A program made the position numbers and the translations under genes. A stretch of DNA of 64,000 nt from Populus alba (lineage: Eukaryota > Streptophyta > Magnoliopsida > Malpighiales > Salicaceae), in contig NC_133298.1 of the NCBI RefSeq assembly GCF_005239225.2, forward strand, positions 4,526,001 to 4,590,000. The letters run 5' to 3'. The notes beneath the pieces were generated by a model. It was not told where the DNA came from. It saw only the letters and a list, made by a program, of their open reading frames with translations, and did not search any database. This document shows positions 38,691 to 51,239 of this stretch, one piece after another; positions within the stretch are counted from its first letter, which is position 1, and every line of letters begins with the position of its first letter.

Positions 38691-39665
38691 ATAGTTTTGA
38701 AACCCGACCCGATTATTGATCCGGTCAAGTGATCGGGTCACGGGTCAGATGGGTTGACCCGGGTTAACCCGGGTCAACCCAAAAAAACTATATAAAAAGA
38801 ATCAATCTAATTGTGCTTAAATCCACTAGGCTCTACTAATGCTTTCATTTCAGTATCGCTCCTCAACTGTGCTTGATATTTATGATTCATTTGGAATGGC
38901 AACAAACAAGAATCTCCACGTTGCACATCATTGCTAGACTTCTCCTCTGGCCTTTCAGCAGTGTGACGGGGTCGAAGCCGAATACTATGTTTTCGTTTAA
39001 TTTTAGGTTGCAGAACCTGTTCATCTTCACCTTCATCGCGATCATGCATCCAACTTCTAGTAATAGCATTCATCATGCAAACAACAGAGTTCTTATTTTT
39101 TTGGCAGAAGTTGAAATCGAGCTAGAAAAATTGAGTTGATTGGCAGAAGAAAAGACAGAAATCGAGCTACAGAAACATACCTAAGGTGACTGGGCTGCGA
39201 ATGAATCAACGAACAATGAATCGATGGCAGCGATTGGGCTCGATGGCAGCAGATCAGTTGAGAGTTTTGAAATTGAAATTGATGCCAGAAATGAGAAAAC
39301 GACCAAGAATAAAGAAAACAAAGAGTGAAAAAAGGAGATTCAAACCTTTTTCGCGATCAATGGTCAGACGTCGATGTCCCCTGCCCCTCAGCTCCTCAAC
39401 TAGGCTTCAAAGAGGAATTAGGTTACTGATTTAATGATTTTGCTTCGTTCTTCTTCAGTCTTCAGCCGTTCAGCGTTTTGTCATTTTAGAAAGCTTAAAA
39501 CGACGTCGTTTAATGACAGTCAAAGTAAAAAAAAATTGACCGGGTCTCACCCGGGTGGACCGGGTCCCGGGTCGACCGGGTTTTCCCAGGCCAATTCCCG
39601 AGCGGGTTTTTGCCTTCACCCGCCGGTCGCCCGGGTCCGGGTCCGATCCGGGTTTTAAAACACTG
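38691..39665. mobile_element. Pack-MULE-like DNA transposon carrying a host gene fragment
   Basis: The left end (ATAGTTTTGAAACCCGACCCG) and the reverse complement of the right end (CAGTGTTTTAAAACCCGGAT) form imperfect terminal inverted repeats. Outside are near-identical 9-base direct repeats, CTTCAATAC at 38682-38690 and CTTCAACAC at 39666-39674 (8 of 9 identical), the target-site size expected for Mutator-like elements. Both ends are full of CCCGGGT/GGGTC motifs, and a 14-base palindrome AAACGACGTCGTTT lies near 39498-39511. No transposase is present, so it is non-autonomous. The interior includes a piece of a BRAHMA-type gene at 38799-39056. Confidence 0.7.
38799..39056 (-). pseudogene. 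BRM: Captured exon fragment of a BRAHMA (SWI2/SNF2) gene
   Basis: The minus-strand translation reads SWMHDRDEGEDEQVLQPKIK, RKHSIRLRPRH, EEKSSNDVQRGDSCLLPF and YQAQLRSDTEMKALVEPSGF, which I recognise as the region after the helicase core and before the bromodomain of plant ATP-dependent helicase BRM. It starts exactly after a splice-acceptor-like TTACTAG, so genomic DNA with intron was copied. It stays open for about 84 codons and then meets TAG where BRM should have Gln, with the next few codons (Ile-Asp-Ser) still matching. There is no promoter or catalytic domain here; the functional BRM gene must lie elsewhere. Identification rests on remembered family sequence. Confidence 0.8.
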
Positions 39666-39883
39666 CTTCAACACACTCCTTCAAGTGAAAGCTCTTTGGG
39701 CTTGAAACTTGCATATACCTGTATTATCTCATGTTTAATTTTTATTACATAAATGGGGATGATGAGGTTTGAACTCGTGACCGCTTGATCATTAAAACTT
39801 TGATATTATGTTAAAGAACCATCCCAACCCAAAAGCTTAAGTTTTTAGATGAGATTTCAGGATATAATTTATATTATTCTTCA

Positions 39884-42400
39884 ATAGAAAGAGTAGGAAC
39901 CAAGCTAGCTATTGGCTCCAAACATGATTAGCATTTGGTTTTCTATGCTTGTCAAGCTACCTGCATTTTGTGACCAAATGGTGGAGGAAATTTGCCATTT
40001 GAAATTTCACAAATTCAGCACAAAGTCTCACACCTGACAACATCCTCCGGAAAAGCTATAAAAGTCTCTGATTCTGCATGCAGTTTTTGTCCCTGTTGTA
40101 TCCAGGAGCAAGCAGAAGAAAGAAGGCTGGTGATTCTGCAAGCAATCTCCAGGTTGTTGCTAATGTTATAGGTCTTGACCTCATGTGTAAAATCCATTGA
40201 TCTGTATTCACTCTAAGTGATTCCAGATTTCTTTCTCTTCTCATTTTCTTAGAATTGTTTTATGTTCTTTCTGATATATAGCAAAATCTGAATAGAAATA
40301 AATGAAAGCACAAAATGCAGATTTAACTACTGTTAACAATGAACAATCTTTCTTCATTTCCTCTGTTACAATGTGAAGGAAATCTTTCCGTTGCCTACCG
40401 AGTTTCGCACGCCTTTCATTCAACATATTCCTCAGTATGTTTAGAGGCCTTTGTGATCTCTTTGTCTATTTCATTAAGCTTCTTGTTTTCTTTAACTTGA
40501 AAACCATAATAGCATGTGTAACTCCAACCGTTCAAGAGGAACTGTGCTTTGAAACCTGCAATTTGAAAGGCTCTCAAGTTTTTCCACCAATTGAACGGGA
40601 GATCTTTCGAAATGTCAGCAACCCTTGGAGTGCACATGCTTCTTACTTTTCCGCACAACATCATTGATGTAGCCGTGCTAGAAGAAAAGGAAAGTTTCTA
40701 GACATTATATGAAAGTTTGCTATAATCAATTGAAAACCATATCACACCAAACTAATAATATAACAGTAAAAATCCTTAACTTTTTATGTAATCGATGAAT
40801 CGAGCTCAAGTTTTTCAAGATAATTCGAGGCTCAGTTCTATAATGGACTTTGCATGCTTGTGCTATTCCTCCAAAAACACTCTCAAATTACACCTTAAAA
40901 ATGCTGTTTGAGTTAATTTTATTACATTTCTTTGATTTTCCAGGATTTCATGTGATTTTTGAATTTTTTTTATTATTTTTTCTTTTTTTTTTGAGGGATT
41001 ATGATTTTCCTAGTTAAGGTTGGTTTGTGGTTTGTAAATCTCAAGCAATATATCGGACTTTATTTTATAAAATAAAACTAGAAATTAGGGTTGTTGTTGA
41101 GCTAACCCTTTTTGTCAAACTTTGTTGCTGTCTTATTTGCTTTTGTGCTTCTGTGCATCAATCATGATGAAATACATCTTCACCTTTGGACTTTGTTGTA
41201 AAGTGGATTCAGCACTGATATCCCCATATCTGGCATACAAGTCTTCAAAGTTCTGATGACCTTCTCATAGTCTTGTCCAAATCTTATAGTTCCACCTGTT
41301 GCAATATCCAGCGACTTCATCAAAGCGTTGTTTGATTTTCCGTTTTGCATCCCATATGGGACTATAATGCTTTTTGTTTCTAATAATAATACTTGTCTTG
41401 TTGGTTACGCACCAGTAACTCTGTTCTGAACAATAATGTCTCCTTAGCCTTAACTTGCTGAATTGTCATCGGATAGTTTTGCTACGCCTTGGATATCACC
41501 ATTAGCTTTTGTAAGCTTATTTGCCTAGATTAAAGTGTTTGATTGTTTGAAGAGGGTGTTGAAATTGATCTTAACAAGCCGTTGTACTGCGGTTTCTTGC
41601 GCTTTGAGGCCCATTACACTCTGGACAACGGGACTACAGAACTGGAGTACCTCATTCATCCCATCTATTCCTTCCATATTGTCATCTGTGAGCAAGATTA
41701 AACTTGCTTGTGCTATTATAGAGATCTGCTATAAGTTGTTGTTTAGTGGCTTCTTGAGGACTTTCTTGTTGACTTCCTGGACTTTCTTGAATCGCTAAAA
41801 TACTGGAAACTAAACAAGCAACGAGACAGTTTCCAGGAATGCAGAACACCTAGCGCGGGATATCACAGTAAACCATCACCCGCTATCATCCATTTCAGCG
41901 ACGAGGCTTTTCTCAGGCGTTCGGCTTCGAGGGTAAGAGTACAAAAGCTTTGTGCACTCTAGAGTCCTGTGTCGCGCTTTTAGCGCTTCCAAGTTTGCTG
42001 TTACTGGTATGTCTCCTCCTCCTTGTCTCAGAGTGTATTATTTTACCTTTGTATTGCTTTTCTATGTGCTTAAAAGCTGTGATTTTGGCTCTGTATTCTT
42101 TTGAAAAGTGAGCTTTGATGACATTCATTTGTCATAGTAAGCTAGGGTGAATCAGGGAATGCTAATGTCACTGTCAGGTCTAATGACATAGGTGATTCCG
42201 TAGAGAATTGGACAGCAAAAAGATTCTGTTTAATCAATTTTGTTATTTTCCTTTTATTTTTCTGATTTTTATCTTTTTTTAGATTTTACATTGTTTCTTT
42301 TATTTTACTTAGGATTCTGATTTCACTATTTTGCAAGTTGTAAACCACTAAAAAGAGGCAGACTACAACGAGAGAGAGTATTCAAAATAAAGTACTACTT
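39884..42400 (-). pseudogene. Decayed coding remnants of unknown family (about 40.2-41.8 kb)
   Basis: On the minus strand several protein-like pieces follow one another with stops and frame changes between them: around 41530-41700 'MEGIDGMNEVLQFCSPVVQS', around 41160-41340 'ALMKSLDIATGGTIRFGQDY' then 'EKVIRTLKTCMPDMGISVLN', and around 40240-40660 'DLPFNWWKNLRAFQIAG' and 'NERRAKLGRQRKDFLHIV'. Amino-acid composition looks coding-like and the order is consistent, so I read it as one or two broken genes. I do not recognise the family and propose no function. Confidence 0.4.
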
Positions 42401-42408
42401 ATTTTTGC

Positions 42409-42882
42409 TTGCCGTCTTCGTGTCTTGTTTCCGTCGGCGTCACTCATCACTTTATCATTTTCTGTCATTCACCTCAATCATCCAATGTTACTGTACGAAT
42501 TGAAAATTATGGCAGTGTGTTAAGCTCTTGCAATGAAGATGAGAACGTAGAATTGAAAGGTGTTTTCAGAGGGGATGTAACTGTGGCAGGAGAGACATCT
42601 TCCAATGACCACAGCAAGGATAGTGAATTCTCTCTTTTCCGATGCTCAGATTTGATAATTGCTTTCAGCGGTGATGAAAATATGGAAATGGATCGTCTTT
42701 TAGCTGCTCCTGGAAGGGAGACAACTGACGTCGCAGAGACATCATCCAATGACCAGAGAGAATATAGTAATAGCAACACAGAACTTTTCCTGTTCGCAGA
42801 CAAGTCATATGAACAGTTTATGGAGAAGCTTGATTCTAGCACTAATTATTCTTCGAGGTTGTCAATGTCAGGGGTAAATTGA
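42409..42882 (+). CDS. Open frame of 157 codons, unknown, with an internal repeat
   Basis: The translation has two related units: 'EDENVELKG...AGETSSNDHSKDSEFSLF' and 'GDENMEMDR...AETSSNDQREYSNSNTELFLF', suggesting an internal duplication of roughly 60 codons. It is acidic and Ser-rich, without signal peptide, membrane segment or known motif. It lies next to the decayed region to its left and may be another remnant or an exon of a larger gene. The start codon is arbitrary. I do not recognise it. Confidence 0.3.
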   Translation: MPSSCLVSVGVTHHFIIFCHSPQSSNVTVRIENYGSVLSSCNEDENVELKGVFRGDVTVAGETSSNDHSKDSEFSLFRCSDLIIAFSGDENMEMDRLLAAPGRETTDVAETSSNDQREYSNSNTELFLFADKSYEQFMEKLDSSTNYSSRLSMSGVN

Positions 42883-45733
42883 TCCCTCGGAAATTCGCCC
42901 TGTTCTAGAAAAGCTGTGCTCTCAATACGGAGATGTCAGTGCAGAAACCACGTTAAGTCAGAAATATTTTTTATTATTTCATCAAATTATTTATAATTTT
43001 ATTATGTATAAAAAATATTTGATAAAAATTACAGTTTTCATAATATTTTTAGCATGTAATAAAATTAGATAAAATATTATCAGGTATAAAATTCACTCTA
43101 AACTAGTTTTTTTTTTTTTTAAATAACACATTAAAAAAAAAATTCATGCAGGCAAGTGAATAGTGTACACTACATATTGTTCATGTTAATTGCATTATTT
43201 ATTGAACAATGCAATTAAAATGAACAGTGAAAAAAAATAAAAAAATAATTGTTTTTTTTCTTGCTACGTTTCTAACACAGAAATTAAATAGGATCCAATG
43301 AACAATAAATCAATTTTTTTTTAACCAAACAACTGCAAACTATATTTTAATTAAAATGTAGTTGCAGCCGGAGAGCTAAACAGGCTCGAACTATATCACT
43401 GTCATGTTGTGGGACTAGGTACGGCATTTCTTTTTTATTATTATTATTATTATTTAATTTTAGATTTTGAATGTTAATTTCACATTTTGTTTTTAGTTCT
43501 ACTATCTGTATAAGGATTCTGATTGTCATTCCTTCTGCAGAAAATAAAAAAAAAGTCGATTTCAAACCTATTTAAAAAATTATTATCCTTTGTGAAGAGA
43601 CAAATAATTGAGAAAATATATTCAGTAATAAAACTAAAATTAGAACTTTCATGGTTGAGACTCCTTTCTAAAATCCTGTCTTCCTTATTCGGATATGTCA
43701 AGTTTCCACCATACATCCAAACCTGTGACTCCTAACCCTCGTACTCAACTTCATAAATTCTGCAATTTCAGTATATCCAGGATGCTAAATTTTAAGGCCG
43801 CTCGGGTCTGACACTGAATTTGAACAGGGTTTCTCTACTACCAATGCAGAAAACGTAAATTTCGCTTGAAGGTTGAATCAGAAGTGTTACTCACAAATCA
43901 GTGTAAAGAGGTAGAGCACTATCACCATTTCAGCCACAGGAAGAACAATGAGGATGATCAAGTTAATTGCTCTACATGGTGGAAAATCCTTTGCAGGTCC
44001 AACTAATGGCAGAATCTCTCTTTTTTACTCCCCCAGGTTCTGTTTTGATTAATTAGCATGTTGAAATCCTACACTTCTTTCATCTATGCCCCCTCTTCCT
44101 GCTCACTCAAGCAAGCCCATCATCAAACTGTGGAGTCTGTCTGCTGCCAAGTTCATCACTAAAGTTAAGCACACGCATATAACAACAATTGAGGGCTCAG
44201 GGTTCGTTTGGTGTTTTGTGTTTTGCATTGTAGTAGTTTTTATAGTAGTGGTTTAAAAAAAAACAAATTTGAAAAAAGATATAGACTACCAAACCCAAAT
44301 TTTTATCATAATTTGAGATGAAAAGCATGCTTAAGCAATGAACATCAAACAACTTTTCAAGTTCAATGTCCACCGGAAACGAAATTCAAGCACCCTCTAT
44401 GACAAGGATGAGAAGACATGCCATACCAGTAACAAATTTCTTTTTCGAGATCAAAGTACGTAGAATTACAAGAATAAGGACTGATTTTCAGAAGTAAGAA
44501 AGAAAAGGACTAAGGTGATGAGTGATCAAATAGACCCCACTCAACTCAACTATAAAATAAATATGTCAAGTCAGAGTATTTAAAGAACTCTTACTTTCTT
44601 AAAAAAAAAAAAAAAACAACAACAACAGGGAGCATTTCCTTTTCTTCTACGAGGAGCCGATGCTTTTTGTCTTCAGTGGCTCTGCCTTAAAAGTCATCGT
44701 CTAAGCAGATGCCCCTTTGCTCTCATTCTCACTCCGGTCTTTGTTCCTCTTTCTCTCTTTGCGAAAAGTGGTGTTGGTAGCTTCGGTAGTGCACGCTATT
44801 AAAGACTCCTGCAAGTGCAGGTAGTCCCTCTTCGCGTCTTTCTTCCTTCTTCCTCTTTGCATGTTATTCGTCTATTTCTAGGGTTTTGTTTGCTCGTTTC
44901 AGGGTTTGAATTTCCTATTGATTGTTCAACTTGACCATTCACAATCGCTTAATCTTCATTATTGTTATGGATTGTTTGGTAGATGAGAAAGTAAAGAAAG
45001 CTTAATAAATTTGTTAATTGAAGCTGTTTTTTTCTTTATGATAACATTAAATTATTGATGATCACAAGTGATTTTAGTCTTATTGAGATTGAGGTGTTAG
45101 CAATCAGAGCAATTATTTTATTGCTGTGAATTGTGATAGTTCAGCCTACTTGATCTATCATCTATCGGTCAGTCATTGATCATATGCGTGCATTTACTTA
45201 TAGGAATTGATGTTCGAAGAGATGAGTTAGGGAGTCTGTTGATTTAGAAAGTTTTTGGTGGTAAGGAATCTGTGGGACTAATTTCATTTCTGTAATTCTA
45301 GAATTAAAGTCGAAACTGAAAAATTCTAAAGATTTTTATATGCGTTTACTTGATATTTGTGTATCAAACTTCGTTCGAGTTTCACGTTGTGATTAATGTG
45401 ATGCATGAGATGTGTTTAATTATAAGCGTCTTAAGTAGTTAGTTCATACAACAGGTAATTTCATTGAGATCAAAGCAACAGTGATTGATCTAACAACCTG
45501 TCACCAGCCTAAAAGATGCTGCTTTTATATGGAATTCTCGTCTTATTAAAAGAAATGGTATAAAATTCACTGTTTATGCATAGAATATGTTTGGCATCCA
45601 AAATCCTAAGAGGTTTAGCTTTTAATACGAGGAACTTCTGTTTATGTGATACAAACTTTTGTTTCTTTTGTTTTGTTTTGTTTTCTCAAAAAGAGAGCTC
45701 GGGTTTTTTTGTATTTATTGGTTGCTCTAAGAG
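42883..45733 (+). promoter_or_regulatory. A+T-rich DNA, then spliced leader and promoter of the G gamma gene
   Basis: About 42950-43340 and 44200-44350 are A+T-rich MITE-like blocks (for example GGGTTCGTTTGGTGTTTTG at 44200). From about 44620 the composition becomes pyrimidine-rich and gene-like. A donor CAG|GTAGTC at 44820/44821 suggests a leader exon ending there, with the leader resuming shortly before the ATG at 45734. This would give a leader intron of about 0.9 kb; the exact acceptor is not certain. Confidence 0.5.
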
Positions 45734-47355
45734 ATGGAGTCAGATAGGTCCGATTCATCAGGTCCGATAACGCAACGTGTTTATTCTTTGGGAGCTGCTG
45801 CTGCTGCTGGTGCTACTGATACCAGAGGAAAGCATAGGATACAAGCGGAGCTCAAACGAATTGAGCAAGAAGCTAGATTCTTAGAGGTAAGTTTTTTATG
45901 TTTATATTGTTTTGTTATTATTTTCTGGGCTCATTGATAATTCCAAGAACAATGTTTTTGTGTTTCAAATTGTTTGATTATTTGATTGTGTTGTGTGTAC
46001 ATGGCTAATAAATGGTGATCATGAAGTGGGTTTCTTTTGTTGTAGAGGAAACAAAGAAATTTTTGCTTCTGCAATTTTTTTTGCTAGTGTAAACAATGTG
46101 GTAAGGGACGACGCAAACTTTCTGCCAACCTGCTCTATTTTTAACTATTGCAACCCCTAATTAATTTCTAAACCTACTTTCAATTTATATAATATGTTTA
46201 TGGACCTTGCCAAGCATAGTTGAAACAAGGCTTTGCCGCGAAATAAGGCACTGTCAAATTAAAAGTTGAATCTCTTAGGATTTTTTATGGCAAACTTATT
46301 GTGTTTATAAAGGTGAATTCCATACCATTTCTTTTATTTTTCTGCCAATCATGACAATGTGTTGCAATGTATTAACTAATCGATTAATTTGTTAGGGACA
46401 ACTTGGAATTGTAAACAATATATATATCACACAAATTAAATTAACAAGATCAGCATTTCGCATACAAGCATCTTTTAGAGTGGTGATTAGGCGGTTTGGT
46501 CAAAACAGTTGTTTTGATCCTGATGACATTACCTTTTGTATGAATTAATTACTTAATTATAAATATAATTAAACACATCTCATGCAGTTTTGTCACTTTT
46601 TTGGTATAGCATAAATTAAAAGGTATGAAACAAGGCACCGAGTGCGTTACATGTGCATTGAAACATGAAGGAGTTTCTCATGTTGTGTTTCTCTCCAGAT
46701 TTCCTCACGTCCTCTTTTAAGAACAAATCACTCATCATACCTTGAAGAGTTTTTAGTTGCTGTTAAGTTGTGTCATTGAAAGCTTCTGATAACTAAATCC
46801 GCTTGCACTTGAGTATCACCCGAAAATAACAACATACCATACGGATCCTTGCCTTTGAATTCCAAATGATTTAGTTTAATAAGTATTTCTAGAAATTAGA
46901 TGAATTTCCTTATATCCTTCCTCAAGTTCTGCATGGACCTAGACTGTAATACTGGCTTTTTTTCTCTGAATGCATTATGCTCAGGAAGAGCTGGAACAAC
47001 TTGATAAGTTGGAGAAGGCTTCAACTGCATGCAAGGAGTAAGTGTGAAAAAACAACTCAATTGATTCTCTCTGGCCCATTGTTGAGATTGCATTTATTTG
47101 TGAGCTAAACTATGTTTTGTTCCTGTCAGAATGCTAAACAATGTGGAGACCATACCAGACCCACTACTGCCAATGTAATGCACTTTCAAGATTTCATTTT
47201 TTTCCCATGCTTCTGTCCTCTTGCTGTCACAAGATGTCTAAACACCTCAATTACTTTCTGGTTTTGGCAGAACGAATGGTCCCATGAACCCATTATGGGA
47301 CCGATGGTTTGAAGGCCCCAGGGAGTCTAAAGGATGCAGTTGCTGGATATTCTGA
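45734..47355 (+). CDS. Heterotrimeric G-protein gamma subunit, plant type A
   Basis: Four exons: 45734-45886, 46985-47037, 47130-47174, 47271-47355; 336 bases, 111 residues. It has an Ala/Gly-rich N terminus, a coiled-coil GGL segment (HRIQAELKRIEQEARFLEEE, LEQLDKLEKAS), the conserved DPLLP then NPLWDRWFEGP, and the C terminus CSCWIF. CWIF is a CaaX box; Phe at the last place is compatible with geranylgeranylation or farnesylation, and the Cys two residues earlier may be palmitoylated. Plant gamma subunits of this kind (Arabidopsis AGG1/AGG2) bind AGB1 beta at the plasma membrane and act in defence, auxin and stomatal responses. No Cys-rich extension is present, so it is not an AGG3/GS3-type protein. 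Exons 2 and 3 are only 53 and 45 bases. Confidence 0.95.
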
Positions 47356-47648
47356 TTTTGATTGCCCTTAACACAGATTGTCATTTGTCGGAAGAGTATT
47401 TTTGATAAAATGCTACAGTTTTCAAGCAATACGTGTGTGGTGCAATGCTTCGCTAGAACAACAATTTTACAGCAACCTTTTCTTCAGTAAAGGAAATGTT
47501 TCATTGCGCAAAATATGACATTCTTTAAGGCAAGCAAATGTAGAAACACTCTGCAGAATTGATTGAGTACGGTTAGATGATACACAACAGATACACATTT
47601 GAAAAATAAATAAATAAATAAACGCTTCAGAGATCACTCTTCTTGCTT

Positions 47649-49909
<2,261 letters not shown>

Positions 49910-50290
49910 TCAATTCAATTCAATACCCTAAACACAACCCCAAAAAATAAAATCAATTTCAATCTGATCAAAATCCCCGCAATTAAATAAATAAATAACA
50001 AAGCAAACGACTATTCTGAAATTTGAAAATTGATATAATCGGAGGAGGATCGGAAAAAGAAATAACCTGATCAAACCTTGATTTTTGGTGATTGTTGTAG
50101 TTCGATAGAGAGCTACTATAATCAAATTTTTGGTGCAGCAATATCGATCTGCACCGAGCAAATTCATTCAAGTTAAGCAATAATGAATGGTCAAATTGAA
50201 CATTCAATAAGAAATTCAAACCCTAACATCAACAATCAATAGTGAAATCAAAACCCTAGAAATTCGAATTAGGAAGAATGAAGCGATAAC

Positions 50291-50292
50291 GA

Positions 50293-50326
<34 letters not shown>
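50291..50326. repeat. GA microsatellite at the ARL5 leader
   Basis: Run of GA units immediately beside the likely leader donor of the ARL5 gene; on the transcribed strand it is CT-rich and lies within the leader intron. Another GA run lies at about 50390-50404. Such CT-rich stretches near plant start sites are common in housekeeping genes. Confidence 0.85.
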
Positions 50327-50548
50327 TTACCTTGCAGGATGGAAGCTTTAATGGCGTCCGCTATCGAAGCTGTGAGGACAATTTTTCGCAGAGAGAGAGA
50401 GAGAGGAAGACGAGACAGAGGGCATCATGTTAAACGATGACGTTTTATATAGAGAGCCACCACCGAGAAGAGGCTTACGCTACTCAAAGCATAGTTTTAA
50501 AAACCGGTTACACCGCACGACTTGATTCAAGATCATTCTAACTTGTTC

Positions 50549-50747
50549 GAGGGTGTTTGTTTGGAAAGCGTTTTTTAAAAAAAAATTATTTATTTTTTAA
50601 ATTAATATATTTTTAATATTTTTAAATTATTTTAATATACTAATTTTAAAAATTATTTTTTAAAAAATAAAAAATATTATTGACATACTTTTCTGAGTGA
50701 AAAGCATTTTGAAAAACAATCACAACTATACTTTCAAACACGCTCTA
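50549..50747. mobile_element. A+T-rich MITE-like element
   Basis: About 200 bases of mainly A+T bounded by inverted ends: GAGGGTGTTTG on the left and, reversed, GAGCGTGTTTG on the right (10 of 11 identical). It has no coding capacity. Size, inverted ends and composition fit a miniature inverted-repeat element close to the 5' side of the ARL5 gene. Target duplication was not clear. Confidence 0.6.
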
Positions 50748-51239
50748 ACTAGGCCAAGTTAAAAAAAGCTAAAACTCAAGTGATATTATTAAAAATCTAG
50801 GTTGACTACTTGACTAGTCAAAAAACCTAATTATGACTCATTAGTTATTTATTTTTTTACAAAAATAATATTATTTTGATTTTTTTAAAAAAAAAGTTAC
50901 CATAGTGATTTTATCAAAATCTTTAACATGAGCCTTAAACTAGACTGAGGTCGGTTTTAAGAACTTTGCCTGGAAGGAGAAAGAAGTGGATCAATGTAAG
51001 AAATAATATCATTGACCATTCATTACTTCAGTCCTTATTATTTTCTTTTGTTTTAAAAATGTCATTGCTTTTTAATTTTTTACACAATTTGCATATTTAG
51101 GTACGAAATTGTTGCTTCTGGAATTGATTCCTAAATTGTTATTACTTGTGGTTAATTTTAGGAAAGTTTAGTGATTGATTATTTAATTATAGTGAAGACT
51201 CTTCAGACATCACGCGGTCATTTCAGCAATGAAGCTTTT

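Larger units (their letters stand above)
38612..39883 (-). mobile_element. TRIM-like small retroelement, interrupted by a second element
   Basis: Two direct repeats of about 75 bases lie at 38612-38688 and 39809-39883; both contain CCAAAAG.TTAAGTTTTTAG, GAGATT.CAGGATATA and TATATTATTCTTCA. Read on the minus strand, the 39.8 kb copy starts TG and ends CA and is followed by ATAATATCAAAG, close to the TGGTATCAGAG primer-binding site for initiator Met tRNA. The middle (39675-39808) has no coding capacity. Short terminal repeats, a primer site and no genes fit a terminal-repeat retrotransposon in miniature. The element is split at 38691-39665 by the Mutator-like insertion listed separately. No clean target-site duplication was seen outside it. 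Confidence 0.65.

Noticed and set aside
39186..39434. Basic plus-strand frame inside the Mutator-like element
   Set aside because: Low-complexity Lys/Arg-rich translation with no match to transposase; it probably reflects leader-like DNA of the element.
42507..42842. Minus-strand frame of 111 codons
   Set aside because: Antisense to the plus-strand frame 42409-42882, which has the clearer internal repeat; neither has a known family, but the minus one has no added support.
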